Counted from the stretch's first letter, positions 8,638 to 17,915 are shown. The stretch: DNA of 64,000 nt from Bradyrhizobium ivorense (GCF_900696085.1 NZ_CAADFC020000021.1:1-64000), one strand, 5' to 3'. Numbers and translations: made by a program. Notes: a model not told the origin generated them from the letters alone.

Positions 8638-9591
8638 ATGCTCGATATCCTCAATCTGGCGCTGCCGTATTTCGGCCTGATCTTCATCGGTTACATCTGC
8701 GGCAAGGCCAAGGGATTGCCCGAGGCCGGGCTGTCCTGGATGAACTTCTTTCTGCTTTACGTCTCGTTACCGGCGCTGCTGTTCGGGATCATGTCCAAGA
8801 CGCCGTTTGCCGAGCTGAACAACCCGCCATTCCTGATCGCCACCACGCTCGGAACCGTGATCGCGTTCTTCCTGGCGATGGTCGCAGGAAAGCTGATCGG
8901 CGGCCTGTCGCTGCGCGAGGCGACGCTCGCCGGGCTCTCCGGCGCCTACGGCAATATCGGCTACATGGGACCGGGGCTGGCGCTCGCCGTGCTCGGCAGC
9001 AAGGCGGCGGCGCCGACCGCGCTGATCTTCTGCTGCGACAGCATCTTCCTGTTCTCGATCGTGCCGCTGCTGATCGAGCTCACCGACCGCGACCATCCCT
9101 CGCTGCTGCATGCGCTCGGGGTGGTGGCGCGGCAGATCGTGCAGAACCCGCTGATCATGTCGGCGGTGTTCGGCGCGATCGTCGCCGCGCTGCATATTCC
9201 GCTGCCGGTCGCGCTCGACCGCACGGTGCAGTTCCTGGAGAACGCGGCGGCGCCGATGGCGCTGTTCGTGCTCGGCGTCACCGTGGCGCTGCGGCCGTTC
9301 GAGCGGGTGCCGTGGGAGGTGCCCGGCGTGATCGCGATCAAGCTCCTGATCCATCCGATCGTGGCGTTCGGCCTGATGCTGCTGTTCGGCCCGTTCGCGC
9401 AGCCCTGGGCGGCGACCGCGGTGCTGATGGCCTCGCTGCCGCCGGCGCTCAACGTGTTCGTGATCGCGCGGCAGAACGACACCTGGATCGAGCCGGCGTC
9501 GGTCGCGGTGCTGATCGGCACGTTCGCCTCGGTGGTCACGCTGACCAGCGTGATGTGGCTGCTGCAGACCGGGCGGCTGGTATTCCCTTAG
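8638..9591 (+). CDS. AEC (auxin efflux carrier) family transporter
   Basis: The 317-residue protein has about ten membrane segments. It opens MLDILNLALPYFGLIFIGYICGK, and the family's typical NFFLLYVSLPALLF segment and GAYGNIGYMGPGLAL crossover follow; the C-terminal half carries LMASLPPALNVFVIARQ. Despite the family name, bacterial AEC proteins mostly carry dicarboxylates such as malate or malonate. The substrate here is unknown. The gene converges on the UbiH-type hydroxylase with only 5 bp between coding ends. Confidence 0.88.
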   Translation: MLDILNLALPYFGLIFIGYICGKAKGLPEAGLSWMNFFLLYVSLPALLFGIMSKTPFAELNNPPFLIATTLGTVIAFFLAMVAGKLIGGLSLREATLAGLSGAYGNIGYMGPGLALAVLGSKAAAPTALIFCCDSIFLFSIVPLLIELTDRDHPSLLHALGVVARQIVQNPLIMSAVFGAIVAALHIPLPVALDRTVQFLENAAAPMALFVLGVTVALRPFERVPWEVPGVIAIKLLIHPIVAFGLMLLFGPFAQPWAATAVLMASLPPALNVFVIARQNDTWIEPASVAVLIGTFASVVTLTSVMWLLQTGRLVFP

Positions 9592-9596
9592 AAGGG

Positions 9597-10781
9597 TTAG
9601 CGCCGCCACGAGGGCGCGAGGCCCTCGCGCATCGCGAGCCGCCTGAGCGGGCCGATCGACCCAATCATGTGCAGGCCGGCGGCGCGCATGGTCTGCATGC
9701 CGACGAAGTCGCTGAGCAGCGAGCGGTTGGCGATGTCGATCGCCCAGGTCCGGCTGCTAACGTCGGGACGCCGCGCCGCCTGGTAGCGCGACAGCACCAG
9801 CGACGAGCCCGGATCCTCGCCGCGCCCGATCGCCTCGCCGGCGATCGCGGCGATGTCGGCCGCATCGCGCAGGCCCATGTTGAGGCCCTGGGCGCCGATC
9901 GGCGGCAGCACATGCGCGGACTCGCCGACCAGCGCGATGCGGTTTTTCGCAAACTGCCGGGGACTCTCGATGGCGAGCGGAAACACATGCCGGCCGGGCT
10001 CGACCTCGACGCGGCCGAGGATCGAGTGCGACTGCCGCTCCGCCGCCACGGACATTTCGTCGTCGCCGAGCGCCATCAGCCGCTCGGCCTCCTTCGGCGT
10101 GGAGACCCAGACCACGCTGCTGCGGTTGCCGGCCAGCGGCACGAACACGCAGGGACCGTGCTCGGTGTGAAACTCGGTCGAGACGTTCTTGTGCGGCCGC
10201 GTGTGCGTGATGTTGAAGGTGAGGGCGGACTGTCCGAGGGCGCGGCTGACCATCTCGATGCCGGCGGCCTCGCGCGACAGCGAATTGCGGCCGTCGGCGC
10301 CGACGACCAGCCGGGCCGACAGCGAGCGGCCCTGGCGCGTCGTCACGCTGACCGCAGCGTCATCGGGGAGGATGGTGGCGGCCTCGTCGTCGAACCGTGT
10401 CAGCGCCGACAGTTCACCGGCGCGGTCCTCGAGCGCGGCCACCAGCGAGCGGTTATCGATGTTGAAACCGAACTGCGCGCGCCCGATCTCCTCGGCCGAG
10501 AACCGCACCTCGGGCGCGCGGATCAGCCGCCCGGTGTCGTCGACGAGGCGCATGGTCTTGAGCTGAGCCGCCTTGTCGGCACAGCGCCGCCACACGTCCA
10601 GCCGTTCCAAAAGATCGGTGGAGGCGCCGAGCAGCGCCGTGGTGCGGTTGTCGGCATAGGGCGCGCGGCGCGCCACCAGCGCGGTCCGCGCGCCGGCGTC
10701 GGCCACCGCGATCGCGGCCGTCAGCCCGGCCGGTCCGCCCCCGATAATGATAACGTCATAAACCTGCAGGTCGTCGCTCAT
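9597..10781 (-). CDS. UbiH/UbiF-family FAD-dependent hydroxylase
   Basis: The 394-residue flavoprotein monooxygenase is probably one of the ring hydroxylases of ubiquinone biosynthesis. The N-terminal Rossmann fold is GGGPAGLTAAIAVADAGAR. The DG motif occurs as LVVGADGRNSLSR, and the second FAD site reads LVGESAHVLPPIGAQGLNMGLRDA, where the usual GD is GE. Alphaproteobacteria use several combinations of UbiH, UbiF, UbiI, UbiL and UbiM, so which ring position is attacked cannot be assigned from sequence alone. Confidence 0.85.
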   Translation of the reverse strand: MSDDLQVYDVIIIGGGPAGLTAAIAVADAGARTALVARRAPYADNRTTALLGASTDLLERLDVWRRCADKAAQLKTMRLVDDTGRLIRAPEVRFSAEEIGRAQFGFNIDNRSLVAALEDRAGELSALTRFDDEAATILPDDAAVSVTTRQGRSLSARLVVGADGRNSLSREAAGIEMVSRALGQSALTFNITHTRPHKNVSTEFHTEHGPCVFVPLAGNRSSVVWVSTPKEAERLMALGDDEMSVAAERQSHSILGRVEVEPGRHVFPLAIESPRQFAKNRIALVGESAHVLPPIGAQGLNMGLRDAADIAAIAGEAIGRGEDPGSSLVLSRYQAARRPDVSSRTWAIDIANRSLLSDFVGMQTMRAAGLHMIGSIGPLRRLAMREGLAPSWRR

Positions 10782-10915
10782 CCCAGGACAATTGACATTG
10801 TTCGCCGCATTTTCAAGCCACCGCTAACCTTCAAAAGTTTCCCGCAGATTTGCGCGGCGGAACGCCGCAAGACTGCATATGCAAATCGGGGCGATTCCTG
10901 ATAGCACTGCTGGCA

Positions 10916-11644
10916 ATGGATCATACCAGCCAGCCGGATGCGTTGCCTGCACGGATGCGGACCGCCGCATTCTCCGTTCATATTTTCACGGCGCTGGGGG
11001 CGGGGGTCGCATTGCTGGCGATGCTGGAGGCCGTGCGCGAGCACTGGGCCAACATGTTCGGCTGGCTCGGCGTCGCGCTCGTGATCGACGGGATCGACGG
11101 GCCCCTGGCGCGCCGGCTCGATGTCGTGCGGCGGGCGCCGAACTGGTCGGGCGAGGTGCTCGATTTGGTGGTTGATTTCGTCACCTATGTGTTCGTGCCG
11201 GCCTATGCGATCACCGCCAGCGGCCTGCTGCTGCCGCTGGCCGCGCCGATTCTCGGCATCGGCATCGTGGTCTCCAGCGCGCTGTATTTCGCCGACCGCA
11301 GGATGAAGTCCGACGACAACCATTTTCGCGGCTTCCCGGCGCTATGGAATGCGGCGGCGTTCTATCTGTTCCTGCTGCACTTGCCGCCGGTGATCTCGAC
11401 CATCGCGGTCGCGCTCCTGATCGCGCTGACCTTTGCGCCTTTTCATGTGCTGCACCCGCTCCGCGTGGTGCGGCTGCGCTGGCTGACGCTGTGGCTGCTC
11501 GCCGCCTGGGCGCTGCTCGGCATGTACACGCTCGCCAACGACTTCGTGGTCGGGCCGTCGGTCACGTTCGGGCTGTGCGCCATCGCCGCCTACATCGTCG
11601 GCAGCGACACCCTGATCCGCCGCATGAAAGCATTTCGCGCATGA
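10916..11644 (+). CDS. pcs: Phosphatidylcholine synthase
   Basis: The 242-residue integral membrane CDP-alcohol phosphotransferase condenses CDP-diacylglycerol with choline to phosphatidylcholine. It carries the Pcs-type motif D61-G-x2-A-R-x12-G-x3-D83-x3-D87 (IDGIDGPLARRLDV, then GEVLDLVVDFV). The x12 spacing separates Pcs from phosphatidylserine and phosphatidylglycerophosphate synthases. About eight membrane segments follow. The Met at 10916 is chosen because upstream codons look non-coding; Met36 is an alternative. Its stop overlaps the start of the TerC gene (ATGATG), so the two are probably translationally coupled. Confidence 0.92.
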   Translation: MDHTSQPDALPARMRTAAFSVHIFTALGAGVALLAMLEAVREHWANMFGWLGVALVIDGIDGPLARRLDVVRRAPNWSGEVLDLVVDFVTYVFVPAYAITASGLLLPLAAPILGIGIVVSSALYFADRRMKSDDNHFRGFPALWNAAAFYLFLLHLPPVISTIAVALLIALTFAPFHVLHPLRVVRLRWLTLWLLAAWALLGMYTLANDFVVGPSVTFGLCAIAAYIVGSDTLIRRMKAFRA

Positions 11645-12366
11645 TGCAATTGATCGTTAGCCCGGAAGCCTGGGCGGCGCTGCTGACCTTGACCGCGCTG
11701 GAGATCGTGCTCGGGATCGACAACGTGATCTTCCTGTCGGTCCTGGTGTCGCGGATTCCGCCCGCGCAAGCCAAGCGCGCCCGCCAGATTGGCCTGGCGC
11801 TGGCGCTGGTGTTCCGCATCCTGCTGCTCTCGGTCCTGGTCTGGCTGATCGGGCTGACGCAGCCGGTCATCACCATCAAGGGCATGGAGCTGTCCTGGCG
11901 CGACATCATCCTGATCGGCGGCGGCCTGTTCCTGATCGCCAAGGCCACCCACGAGATCCACGGCGAGGTCGAGGCGCGCGAGGGCGAGGCCGGCGAGCAG
12001 CCGAGCTCCAGCGCATTCTTCTGGGTGATCGTGCAGATCATCATCATCGACCTCGTGTTCTCGCTGGACTCGATCATCACCGCGATCGGCATGGCCCAGG
12101 ATATCGAGATCATGATCGCGGCGGTCGTGATCGCCTGCATCATCATGTACGTCTCGTCGGGGCCGGTGGCGCGGTTCGTCGCGGAGCATCCGACCACAAA
12201 AATGCTGGCGCTGGCGTTCCTAGTCCTGATCGGCGTGGCGCTGGTGGCCGACGGCTTCGGCGTTCATATCCCGCGCGGCTACATCTATTTCGCAATCGCG
12301 TTCTCGGCCGCGGTCGAGATGTTCAACGTGATGGCTCGCCGCAACCGCAGGAAAGCCGTGAGATAA
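11641..12366 (+). CDS. TerC family integral membrane protein
   Basis: The 241-residue protein has about seven membrane helices and the family signature LEIVLGIDNVIFLSVL near the N-terminus, repeated as DLVFSLDSIITAIGMA in the second half. The acidic residues within these helices are the conserved ones. TerC/YgdQ/Alx proteins are linked to metal (manganese, tellurite) homeostasis, often by export. A charged cytoplasmic loop (EVEAREGEAGEQPSS) separates the halves. The start overlaps the end of pcs, which implies one transcript, although no functional link is known. Confidence 0.9.
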   Translation: MMQLIVSPEAWAALLTLTALEIVLGIDNVIFLSVLVSRIPPAQAKRARQIGLALALVFRILLLSVLVWLIGLTQPVITIKGMELSWRDIILIGGGLFLIAKATHEIHGEVEAREGEAGEQPSSSAFFWVIVQIIIIDLVFSLDSIITAIGMAQDIEIMIAAVVIACIIMYVSSGPVARFVAEHPTTKMLALAFLVLIGVALVADGFGVHIPRGYIYFAIAFSAAVEMFNVMARRNRRKAVR

Positions 12367-12446
12367 GGCCTGTTCCGGCGCCTCGGTTGACAAGGCCGCG
12401 CCGATGGCATTCGCTCGCCTGACGCGAGACGGAAGGGGAGCACGAC

Positions 12447-13421
12447 ATGACCAAGGCTGTGCGGGTGCACAAGGTAGGCGGACCGGAAGTCCTGACCTAT
12501 GAGGATGTCGAGGTTGGCCCGCCCGGCGCCGGCGAGGTTCGGATCCGCCAACACGCGGTCGGGCTGAATTTTATCGACGTCTATTTCCGCACCGGCCTCT
12601 ACAAGGCGCCGGGCCTGCCGTTCATCGCCGGCAACGAGGCCGCAGGGGAGGTGCTGGCGGTCGGCCCGGGGGTGACCAATTTCCATCCCGGCGATCGCGT
12701 CGCCTACTACTTCAATCTCGGCGGCTACGCCTCCGAGCGGGTGATCCCGGCCGACAAACTTGTAAAACTGCCCGACCACATCACCTATGAGCAGGGCGCC
12801 GTGCTGATGCTCAAGGGGCTGACGGTCTGGTACCTCTTGCACAAGACCTTCAAGGTCGAGCAGGGGCATCGGGTGCTGATCCACGCCGCCGCGGGCGGCA
12901 TCGGGCTGTTGGCCTGCCAGTGGGCGCGGGCGCTCGGCGCGCATGTCATCGGCACCGTCGGCTCCAAGGCCAAGGCCGATCTCGCGCTCGCCAATGGCTG
13001 CGACCATGTCATCCTCTACAACGAGGAAAATTTCGTCGAGCGCGTCAAGCAGATCAGCCGCGGCGAGCTCTGCGACGTCGTCTATGACGGCGTCGGCAAG
13101 ACCACGTTCCCGGGCTCGCTGTCCTGCCTCAGGCCGCGCGGCCTGTTCGTCTCGTTCGGCAACGCCTCCGGCCCGGTGCCGCCGTTCCCGCTCGCCGAGC
13201 TCAACAACCACGGCTCGCTGTTCGCGACCCGGCCGAAGCTGAACGACTATGTCGGCACCCGCAAGGAATTGCTCGAAGGCGCCGACACGCTGTTTGCCGC
13301 CGTGATCAACGGCAAGCTGCACGTGCCGATCAATCACGCCTATGCGCTGAAGGATGCGGCAAAGGCACATATCGATCTGGAGAGCCGGGCGACCACCGGC
13401 GCGGCGATTCTGCGGCCGTAG
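12447..13421 (+). CDS. qor: NADPH:quinone oxidoreductase (zinc-free MDR family)
   Basis: The 324-residue protein is close in length to E. coli Qor (327). Motifs are GLNFIDVYFRTGLY in the N-terminal GroES-like domain, LPFIAGNEAAGEVLAVGPGV, and the Rossmann stretch LIHAAAGGIGLLACQWA with AxxGxxG. Family members reduce quinones by one or two electrons with NADPH and protect against oxidative stress. The gene is preceded by a strong AAGGGGAG ribosome site. Two palindromic repeats lie immediately downstream and may end the transcript. Confidence 0.92.
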   Translation: MTKAVRVHKVGGPEVLTYEDVEVGPPGAGEVRIRQHAVGLNFIDVYFRTGLYKAPGLPFIAGNEAAGEVLAVGPGVTNFHPGDRVAYYFNLGGYASERVIPADKLVKLPDHITYEQGAVLMLKGLTVWYLLHKTFKVEQGHRVLIHAAAGGIGLLACQWARALGAHVIGTVGSKAKADLALANGCDHVILYNEENFVERVKQISRGELCDVVYDGVGKTTFPGSLSCLRPRGLFVSFGNASGPVPPFPLAELNNHGSLFATRPKLNDYVGTRKELLEGADTLFAAVINGKLHVPINHAYALKDAAKAHIDLESRATTGAAILRP

Positions 13422-13427
13422 TGTAGC

Positions 13428-13512
13428 CCGTCATTCCGGGGCATCGCGTCAGCGATGAACCCGGAATCTCGAGATTCCGGGTTCGATGCTGCGCATCGCC
13501 CCGGAATGACGG
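13428..13512. repeat. Palindromic intergenic repeat (CATTCCGGGG type)
   Basis: The outer arms (ccgtcattccggggc and its exact complement) enclose a perfect 26-bp palindrome at 13458-13483 whose half is aacccggaatctc. The whole can form a long hairpin. It sits directly after qor and next to a second, different palindromic repeat. Confidence 0.85.
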
Positions 13513-13533
13513 AAAGATGTCACACCACCTGAC

Positions 13534-13641
13534 GTCATTGCGAGGAGCGCAGCGCGAAATTGCAACGCAATTTTGCCCTGAAGCGACGAAGCAATCCATT
13601 GATCCCCGAATGGAGAAGTAGATTGCTTCGCTCGCAATGAC
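13534..13641. repeat. Dispersed palindromic repeat (GCAATGAC-ended type), second copy
   Basis: It starts gtcattgcgaggagcg and ends with the mirror cttcgctcgcaatgac. It contains the aagcaatccattga core and is related to the element at 541-655. An insertion in its left half (gcgcgaaattgcaacgcaattt) is itself a small palindrome. Confidence 0.8.
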
Positions 13642-13654
13642 GAGGTGGTGACAA

Positions 13655-14851
13655 CTACGCCACCCGCCTTGCCGCGCCGACTTTCGTCAGCACCGTATCC
13701 AGGCAATCGATCACCGCCAAAATCTCCTCGCGCGCGACGTTGAGCGCCGGCATGAAGCGCAGCGTGTCGGGCTGCGGCGAGTTGATCAGCACGCCGGCCG
13801 CGAACGCCTCCGCCACCACGGCAGCACCGATCGGCATCTTGAGATCGAGCGCGAGCAGCAAGCCGCGGCCCCTGATCTCGCCGAGCCCGTGCCGCGCCGA
13901 CAGCCGCTGCAACTCGCGCTCGAGCAAGAGGCCCGCATCGGTCGCGGCTTTCAGGAAATTGGGCTGGGCGACCTGCTCGAGCACGGCAAGGCCGGCGGCG
14001 CACATCAACGGGTTGCCGTTGAAGGTGCCGCCCTGGTCGCCGTGGTCGAAGCACGCTGCATGTTCGGTCGCGAGCAGCGCTGCGAGCGGCACGCCGCCGC
14101 CGATGCCCTTGCCGAGCGTCATGATGTCGGGCTCGATCCCGGCATGCTCATAGCCGAACAGTTTTCCGGTCCGGCCGATGCCGGTCTGGATCTCGTCGAC
14201 GATCAGGAGCAGGCCGCGCTGCTGGGTCAGCGCGCGCAACTCGTTCAGGAAGGCATCGGTTGCCGGCCACACGCCGGCCTCGCCCTGTATCGGCTCCAGC
14301 ATGACGGCAACCGTCGACGCGGTGATCAACTGCCGCACCGACTCGATGTCGTTCAGCTTGGCCTTCCGGAAGCCCGAGACCTTCGGCTCGAACAGCGGCT
14401 CGAACGCCTTCTTGCCCGAGGCCGACATGGTCGCGAGCGTGCGGCCGTGGAAGCCGCCTTCGAAGGTGATGATCTCGTGCGCGCCGTTCTTGTACTTTGC
14501 GCCGAACTTGCGCGCGAGCTTGATCGCGCCCTCGTTGGCCTCCGCGCCTGAATTGGCGAAGAACACCTGGTCGAAGCAGCTGTTGTCGACCAGCAGTTTT
14601 GCCAGCTTCAGGCTCGGCTCGTTGTAGAACGCCGGGCTTGGCGTGAGCAGCCGCCGGGCCTGCGAGGCCAGCGCGTCGGCGACTGCGACCGGCGAGTGGC
14701 CGAGCGCGTTGACGGCCCAGCCCTGCACGAAATCGAGATAGCGGTTGCGGTTGGCGTCCCACAGATACGACCCGGCGCCGCGCACGAACACGACCTCGGG
14801 GCGGGCCGTGATGTCCATCAGCGCGTCGAACGGATGAGTGGCGTTGGTCAT
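13655..14851 (-). CDS. Class-III PLP aminotransferase, acetylornithine transaminase-like
   Basis: The 398-residue enzyme matches the ArgD/aspartate aminotransferase family. Visible motifs are NRNRYLDFVQGWAVNALGHS, FFANSGAEANEGAIKLAR (PLP phosphate site), EGGFHGRTLATMSASG, LLIVDEIQTGIGRTG (Asp to the PLP pyridine N) and TLGKGIGGGVPLAA with the Schiff-base Lys. The likely reaction is reversible transfer between N-acetylornithine (or succinyl-diaminopimelate) and 2-oxoglutarate. Classical argD normally sits beside argF, which is absent here, so it may be a second, specialised copy. A good AGAGGAG site precedes the ATG. Confidence 0.83.
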   Translation of the reverse strand: MTNATHPFDALMDITARPEVVFVRGAGSYLWDANRNRYLDFVQGWAVNALGHSPVAVADALASQARRLLTPSPAFYNEPSLKLAKLLVDNSCFDQVFFANSGAEANEGAIKLARKFGAKYKNGAHEIITFEGGFHGRTLATMSASGKKAFEPLFEPKVSGFRKAKLNDIESVRQLITASTVAVMLEPIQGEAGVWPATDAFLNELRALTQQRGLLLIVDEIQTGIGRTGKLFGYEHAGIEPDIMTLGKGIGGGVPLAALLATEHAACFDHGDQGGTFNGNPLMCAAGLAVLEQVAQPNFLKAATDAGLLLERELQRLSARHGLGEIRGRGLLLALDLKMPIGAAVVAEAFAAGVLINSPQPDTLRFMPALNVAREEILAVIDCLDTVLTKVGAARRVA

Positions 14852-14897
14852 GTCGATCTCCTCTGGGGTCGGTGTGGGGAAGGGCGGGCCAAAAAGC

Positions 14898-14929
14898 GAG
14901 AAGGCCGCGTTTGGGGCGCGGCCTTCTCG
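14898..14929 (-). terminator. Terminator-like hairpin downstream of the TPR gene / tiny ORF
   Basis: The stem gagaaggccgcg/cgcggccttctc is followed on the reverse strand by a T5 run. It lies 47 bp upstream of the aminotransferase start, so it would end leftward transcripts from the TPR region and separate them from the aminotransferase. Confidence 0.75.
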
Positions 14930-14952
14930 AAAACCTGGGCTGATTGAGCTAA

Positions 14953-15042
14953 TCAGCGCTGGCGTCGGACACGGCGCGACCCATCATCGTCGTTGCTACG
15001 ACGACGGCAGACGGCGCGGCGGTTGGTCCGGTTCAGCTTCAT
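14953..15042 (-). CDS. Possible 29-residue very basic protein
   Basis: A short frame from an ATG at 15042 encodes a peptide that is almost half Arg/Lys (opening MKLNRTNRRAVCRRR, with a DDD patch in the middle). It lies 49 bp after the TPR gene and directly before a terminator, which is the position of a real last gene. No convincing ribosome site is visible, and no family is recognised. Treat it as tentative. Confidence 0.3.
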   Translation of the reverse strand: MKLNRTNRRAVCRRRSNDDDGSRRVRRQR

Positions 15043-15091
15043 GGCGCAGGCCCATACAGCCGAACGGCCGGCGCTGTCAAGCGCGCGTGCG

Positions 15092-16369
15092 TCATTCGAT
15101 GCCGTAGGGCGCGAATTCCTTGGCGATGTCGGGCTGAATTTCCCGGGCGGCAGTGCTGTCGGCCTGCCCCGCATCGGCCTCGCCCTGCTTGCGCCGGGCG
15201 ATGCCGCGTCCATAGAGCGAGCTGGCGAGTTTCGGGTTGATGCTCAGCGCGGCGTCGAAATCCGCGGTCGCTGCATCGAGCTCGCCGAGCTTCAGGCGGC
15301 AGATGCCGCGGCTGTCGAGCGTGTAGGGATCGTCCGGCTTCCATTGCAGCGACTGCTGGCAATCGGCGAGCGCGTCCTGCGCCCGTCCCAGGATCACGAG
15401 CGTCAGGCAACGCGCGTTGAGCGCCGCGGCGTATTTCGGATTGAACTTGATCGCATTGCTGAAATCGTCGAACGCGCGCGCGTAATCCTGCCGTCCAAGA
15501 TACAAATTGCCGCGGGCGTAATAGTCGCGGTAGCCGGCCGGATCGAGCCGCAGCGATTGATCGAAATCGGTCAGCGCCCGATCAATGTCGCCGCGATCGC
15601 GAAACAGCCGCGCGCGGTTGCCGTAGGCCGCCGCATAGCGCGGGTCGAGCCGCAGCGACATGTTGTAGTCGGCCATCGCGCGATCGAGATCATTGCGGCC
15701 GCGCCAGGCATTGCCGCGATTGTAGTAGACCAGCGCGAATTTCGGATCGAGGCTGATGGCGCGGTCATAGTCGGCTATCGCGCGATCCGGCTCCCTGGCA
15801 TCGGCGTAAGAATTGCCGCGGTTGTTGTAGTACCAGGCATCCTTCGGGTTGAGCCGGATGGCCTCGGTGTAATCGGCGATGGCACGCTCCGGCTCGCCGC
15901 GGTCGCTGTGGGCGATGCCGCGATTGTAGCGCGCGAAGACATCCTTCGGATTGAGCGCGATGGCCCGGTCGAAATCGGCGATCGCCGCATCAAGGTTGCC
16001 CTTGCGGCGGTAGGCCTCGCCACGGTTGGTCAACGCCTTCGCCCGCAACGGCTCGTACGTGATCACTTCGGTGAAGTCGGCGATGGCGCGATCGAGATCG
16101 TTGCTTTCGAGATAGCCGGCGCCGCGGTTGAGCAGGAGGCCGGCGCGCTGCTTCTCCTTCCATTTCTTCCGCAACGCCAGCAGAAAGCTGCAACCGCCGA
16201 TGCGCTGCGCAGCGTCCTTCTTGCTGAAGCACCAGGCCTGCGCGGCGGATTCGGAGGACGGCCGGGGCTCGGCGCGCGCGGTAGTGCCGGCAAACGCCAG
16301 CGCCAGCGAGACGCGGATGGCCGCGGCCACCCGGCCGCGCGCGAACAGTCGTTTCCAGGATTGCCGCAA
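15092..16369 (-). CDS. Exported tetratricopeptide-repeat protein
   Basis: The 425-residue protein begins with a signal-like segment (VSLALAFAGTTARA), then a short Cys-containing region, then about ten consecutive TPR units. Clear examples are NRGAGYLESNDLDRAIADFTEVI and NRGNSYADAREPDRAIADYDRAI, with the usual W/L/G/Y/A/F/A/P pattern. TPR arrays are protein-binding scaffolds; the partner is unknown. The start codon appears to be TTG, preceded by GGAG. It is on the same strand as rimO upstream, about 100 bp away. Confidence 0.85.
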   Translation of the reverse strand: MRQSWKRLFARGRVAAAIRVSLALAFAGTTARAEPRPSSESAAQAWCFSKKDAAQRIGGCSFLLALRKKWKEKQRAGLLLNRGAGYLESNDLDRAIADFTEVITYEPLRAKALTNRGEAYRRKGNLDAAIADFDRAIALNPKDVFARYNRGIAHSDRGEPERAIADYTEAIRLNPKDAWYYNNRGNSYADAREPDRAIADYDRAISLDPKFALVYYNRGNAWRGRNDLDRAMADYNMSLRLDPRYAAAYGNRARLFRDRGDIDRALTDFDQSLRLDPAGYRDYYARGNLYLGRQDYARAFDDFSNAIKFNPKYAAALNARCLTLVILGRAQDALADCQQSLQWKPDDPYTLDSRGICRLKLGELDAATADFDAALSINPKLASSLYGRGIARRKQGEADAGQADSTAAREIQPDIAKEFAPYGIE

Positions 16370-16471
16370 GGCCAGGCTCCGTGCGACCGAAGTGTCGCCA
16401 CTGCTTTGTGAGCCCAGACCGCGGCCGGGTTCACCAAAACAGACGATGCCCGGCTGTCAGAACCTTGGCCG

Positions 16472-17797
16472 TCAGAACCCCGCGACGCTGCCGTGCAGGT
16501 CGTATTCGTCGGCGCGCTCGATCTTCGCGGTGACGATCTCGCCGACCTTGAGCGGGCGGCGGCTGGACAGATAGACGGCGCCGTCGATCTCCGGCGCATC
16601 GGCCTTTGACCGACCTTTTGCCACCGTCGGGCCGACTTCGTCGACGATGACCTGCTGGCGGGTGCCGACCTTGCGCTTGAGGCGGCGGGCCGAGATCTTC
16701 TGCTGCCGCGCCATCAGCGCGTTCCAGCGCTCCTGCTTGACCTCATCAGGCACGGCGTTGCCGATCGCGTTCGACGCGGCGCCGGCGACCGGCTCGTATT
16801 TGAAGCAGCCGAGGCGGTCGATCTGGGCTTCCTCGAGCCAGTCGAGCAAATAGGCGAAGTCGGCGTCGGCCTCGCCGGGGAAGCCGACGATGAAGGTCGA
16901 GCGCAACGTCAAGTCAGGACACTGCTCGCGCCACTTCTGGATCCGCGCCAGCGTCTTCTCCTGGGCGGCCGGGCGCTTCATCGCGCGCAGCACGTCCGGG
17001 CTCGCATGCTGGAACGGGATATCGAGATAGGGCAGCACCTTGCCCTCGGTCATCAGGCCGATGACCTCGTCGACATGCGGGTAGGGGTAGACGTATTGCA
17101 GCCGCACCCAGGCCCCGAGCTCGCCGAGCTCCTTCGCCAGGTCGAAGAATTTGGCGCGCACGGCGCGGTCCTGCCACGGGCTCTCGGCATATTTCAGGTC
17201 GACGCCGTAGGCCGAGGTGTCCTGCGAGATGACCAGCAACTCCTTGACACCGGCCTTCACCAGCTTCTCGGCCTCACGCAGCACGTCATTGGCCGGCCGC
17301 GACACCAGATCGCCGCGCAGCTTCGGGATGATGCAGAAGCTGCAGCGGTTGTTGCAGCCTTCGGAAATCTTCAAATAGGCGTAGTGCCGCGGCGTTAGCT
17401 TGACGCCCTGCGGCGGCACGAGGTCGAGATGCGGATTGTGCGCCGGCGGCAGCGCGCGGTGCACGGCGTCCAGCACGCTCTCATATTGCTGCGGGCCCGT
17501 GATCGAGAGCACGCCGGGGTAGGCGGCCTCGATCTGCTCCGGCTCGGCGCCCATGCAGCCGGTGACGATGACCTTGCCGTTCTCCGCCATCGCCTCGCCG
17601 ATCGCAGACAGCGATTCCTGCTTGGCGCTGTCGAGGAAGCCGCAGGTGTTGACGATGACGATGTCGGCGCCGTCATGCTTGCGCGCGAGCTCATAGCCCT
17701 CCGCACGCAGCCGGGTGATGATGCGCTCGGAATCGACCAGCGCCTTGGGGCACCCCAAGGACACAAAGCTCACTTTCGGCGCGGCGGCCTCTTGCAT
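16472..17797 (-). CDS. rimO: Ribosomal protein S12 methylthiotransferase RimO
   Basis: The 441-residue radical-SAM enzyme adds a methylthio group to the conserved Asp of ribosomal protein uS12. The N-terminal UPF0004 domain supplies Cys16 (SLGCPKALVDSE), Cys52 (NTCGFLD) and Cys81 (TGCMGAEP) for one 4Fe-4S cluster. The radical-SAM cluster Cys are 148, 152 and 155 (SEGCNNRCSFCIIP). A C-terminal TRAM domain ends the protein. SLGCPKALVDSE and the overall length distinguish RimO from MiaB. Start is the ATG at 17797. Confidence 0.96.
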   Translation of the reverse strand: MQEAAAPKVSFVSLGCPKALVDSERIITRLRAEGYELARKHDGADIVIVNTCGFLDSAKQESLSAIGEAMAENGKVIVTGCMGAEPEQIEAAYPGVLSITGPQQYESVLDAVHRALPPAHNPHLDLVPPQGVKLTPRHYAYLKISEGCNNRCSFCIIPKLRGDLVSRPANDVLREAEKLVKAGVKELLVISQDTSAYGVDLKYAESPWQDRAVRAKFFDLAKELGELGAWVRLQYVYPYPHVDEVIGLMTEGKVLPYLDIPFQHASPDVLRAMKRPAAQEKTLARIQKWREQCPDLTLRSTFIVGFPGEADADFAYLLDWLEEAQIDRLGCFKYEPVAGAASNAIGNAVPDEVKQERWNALMARQQKISARRLKRKVGTRQQVIVDEVGPTVAKGRSKADAPEIDGAVYLSSRRPLKVGEIVTAKIERADEYDLHGSVAGF

Positions 17798-17915
17798 ATC
17801 TCTGAATCTGCCTGATTGATGGGCAGGAGCTAGTCCGAATTACCGAGAATTACAACCCTTTCCGGGGCCCTCCGGCGTGTTATGGATGGCCCTTGCCGGG
17901 TCCTACGAGTTCTCG

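Noticed and set aside
8547..10901. A 784-residue + strand frame across the AEC and UbiH genes
   Set aside because: It is an out-of-frame shadow passing through the AEC gene and the antisense of the UbiH gene, without motifs of its own.
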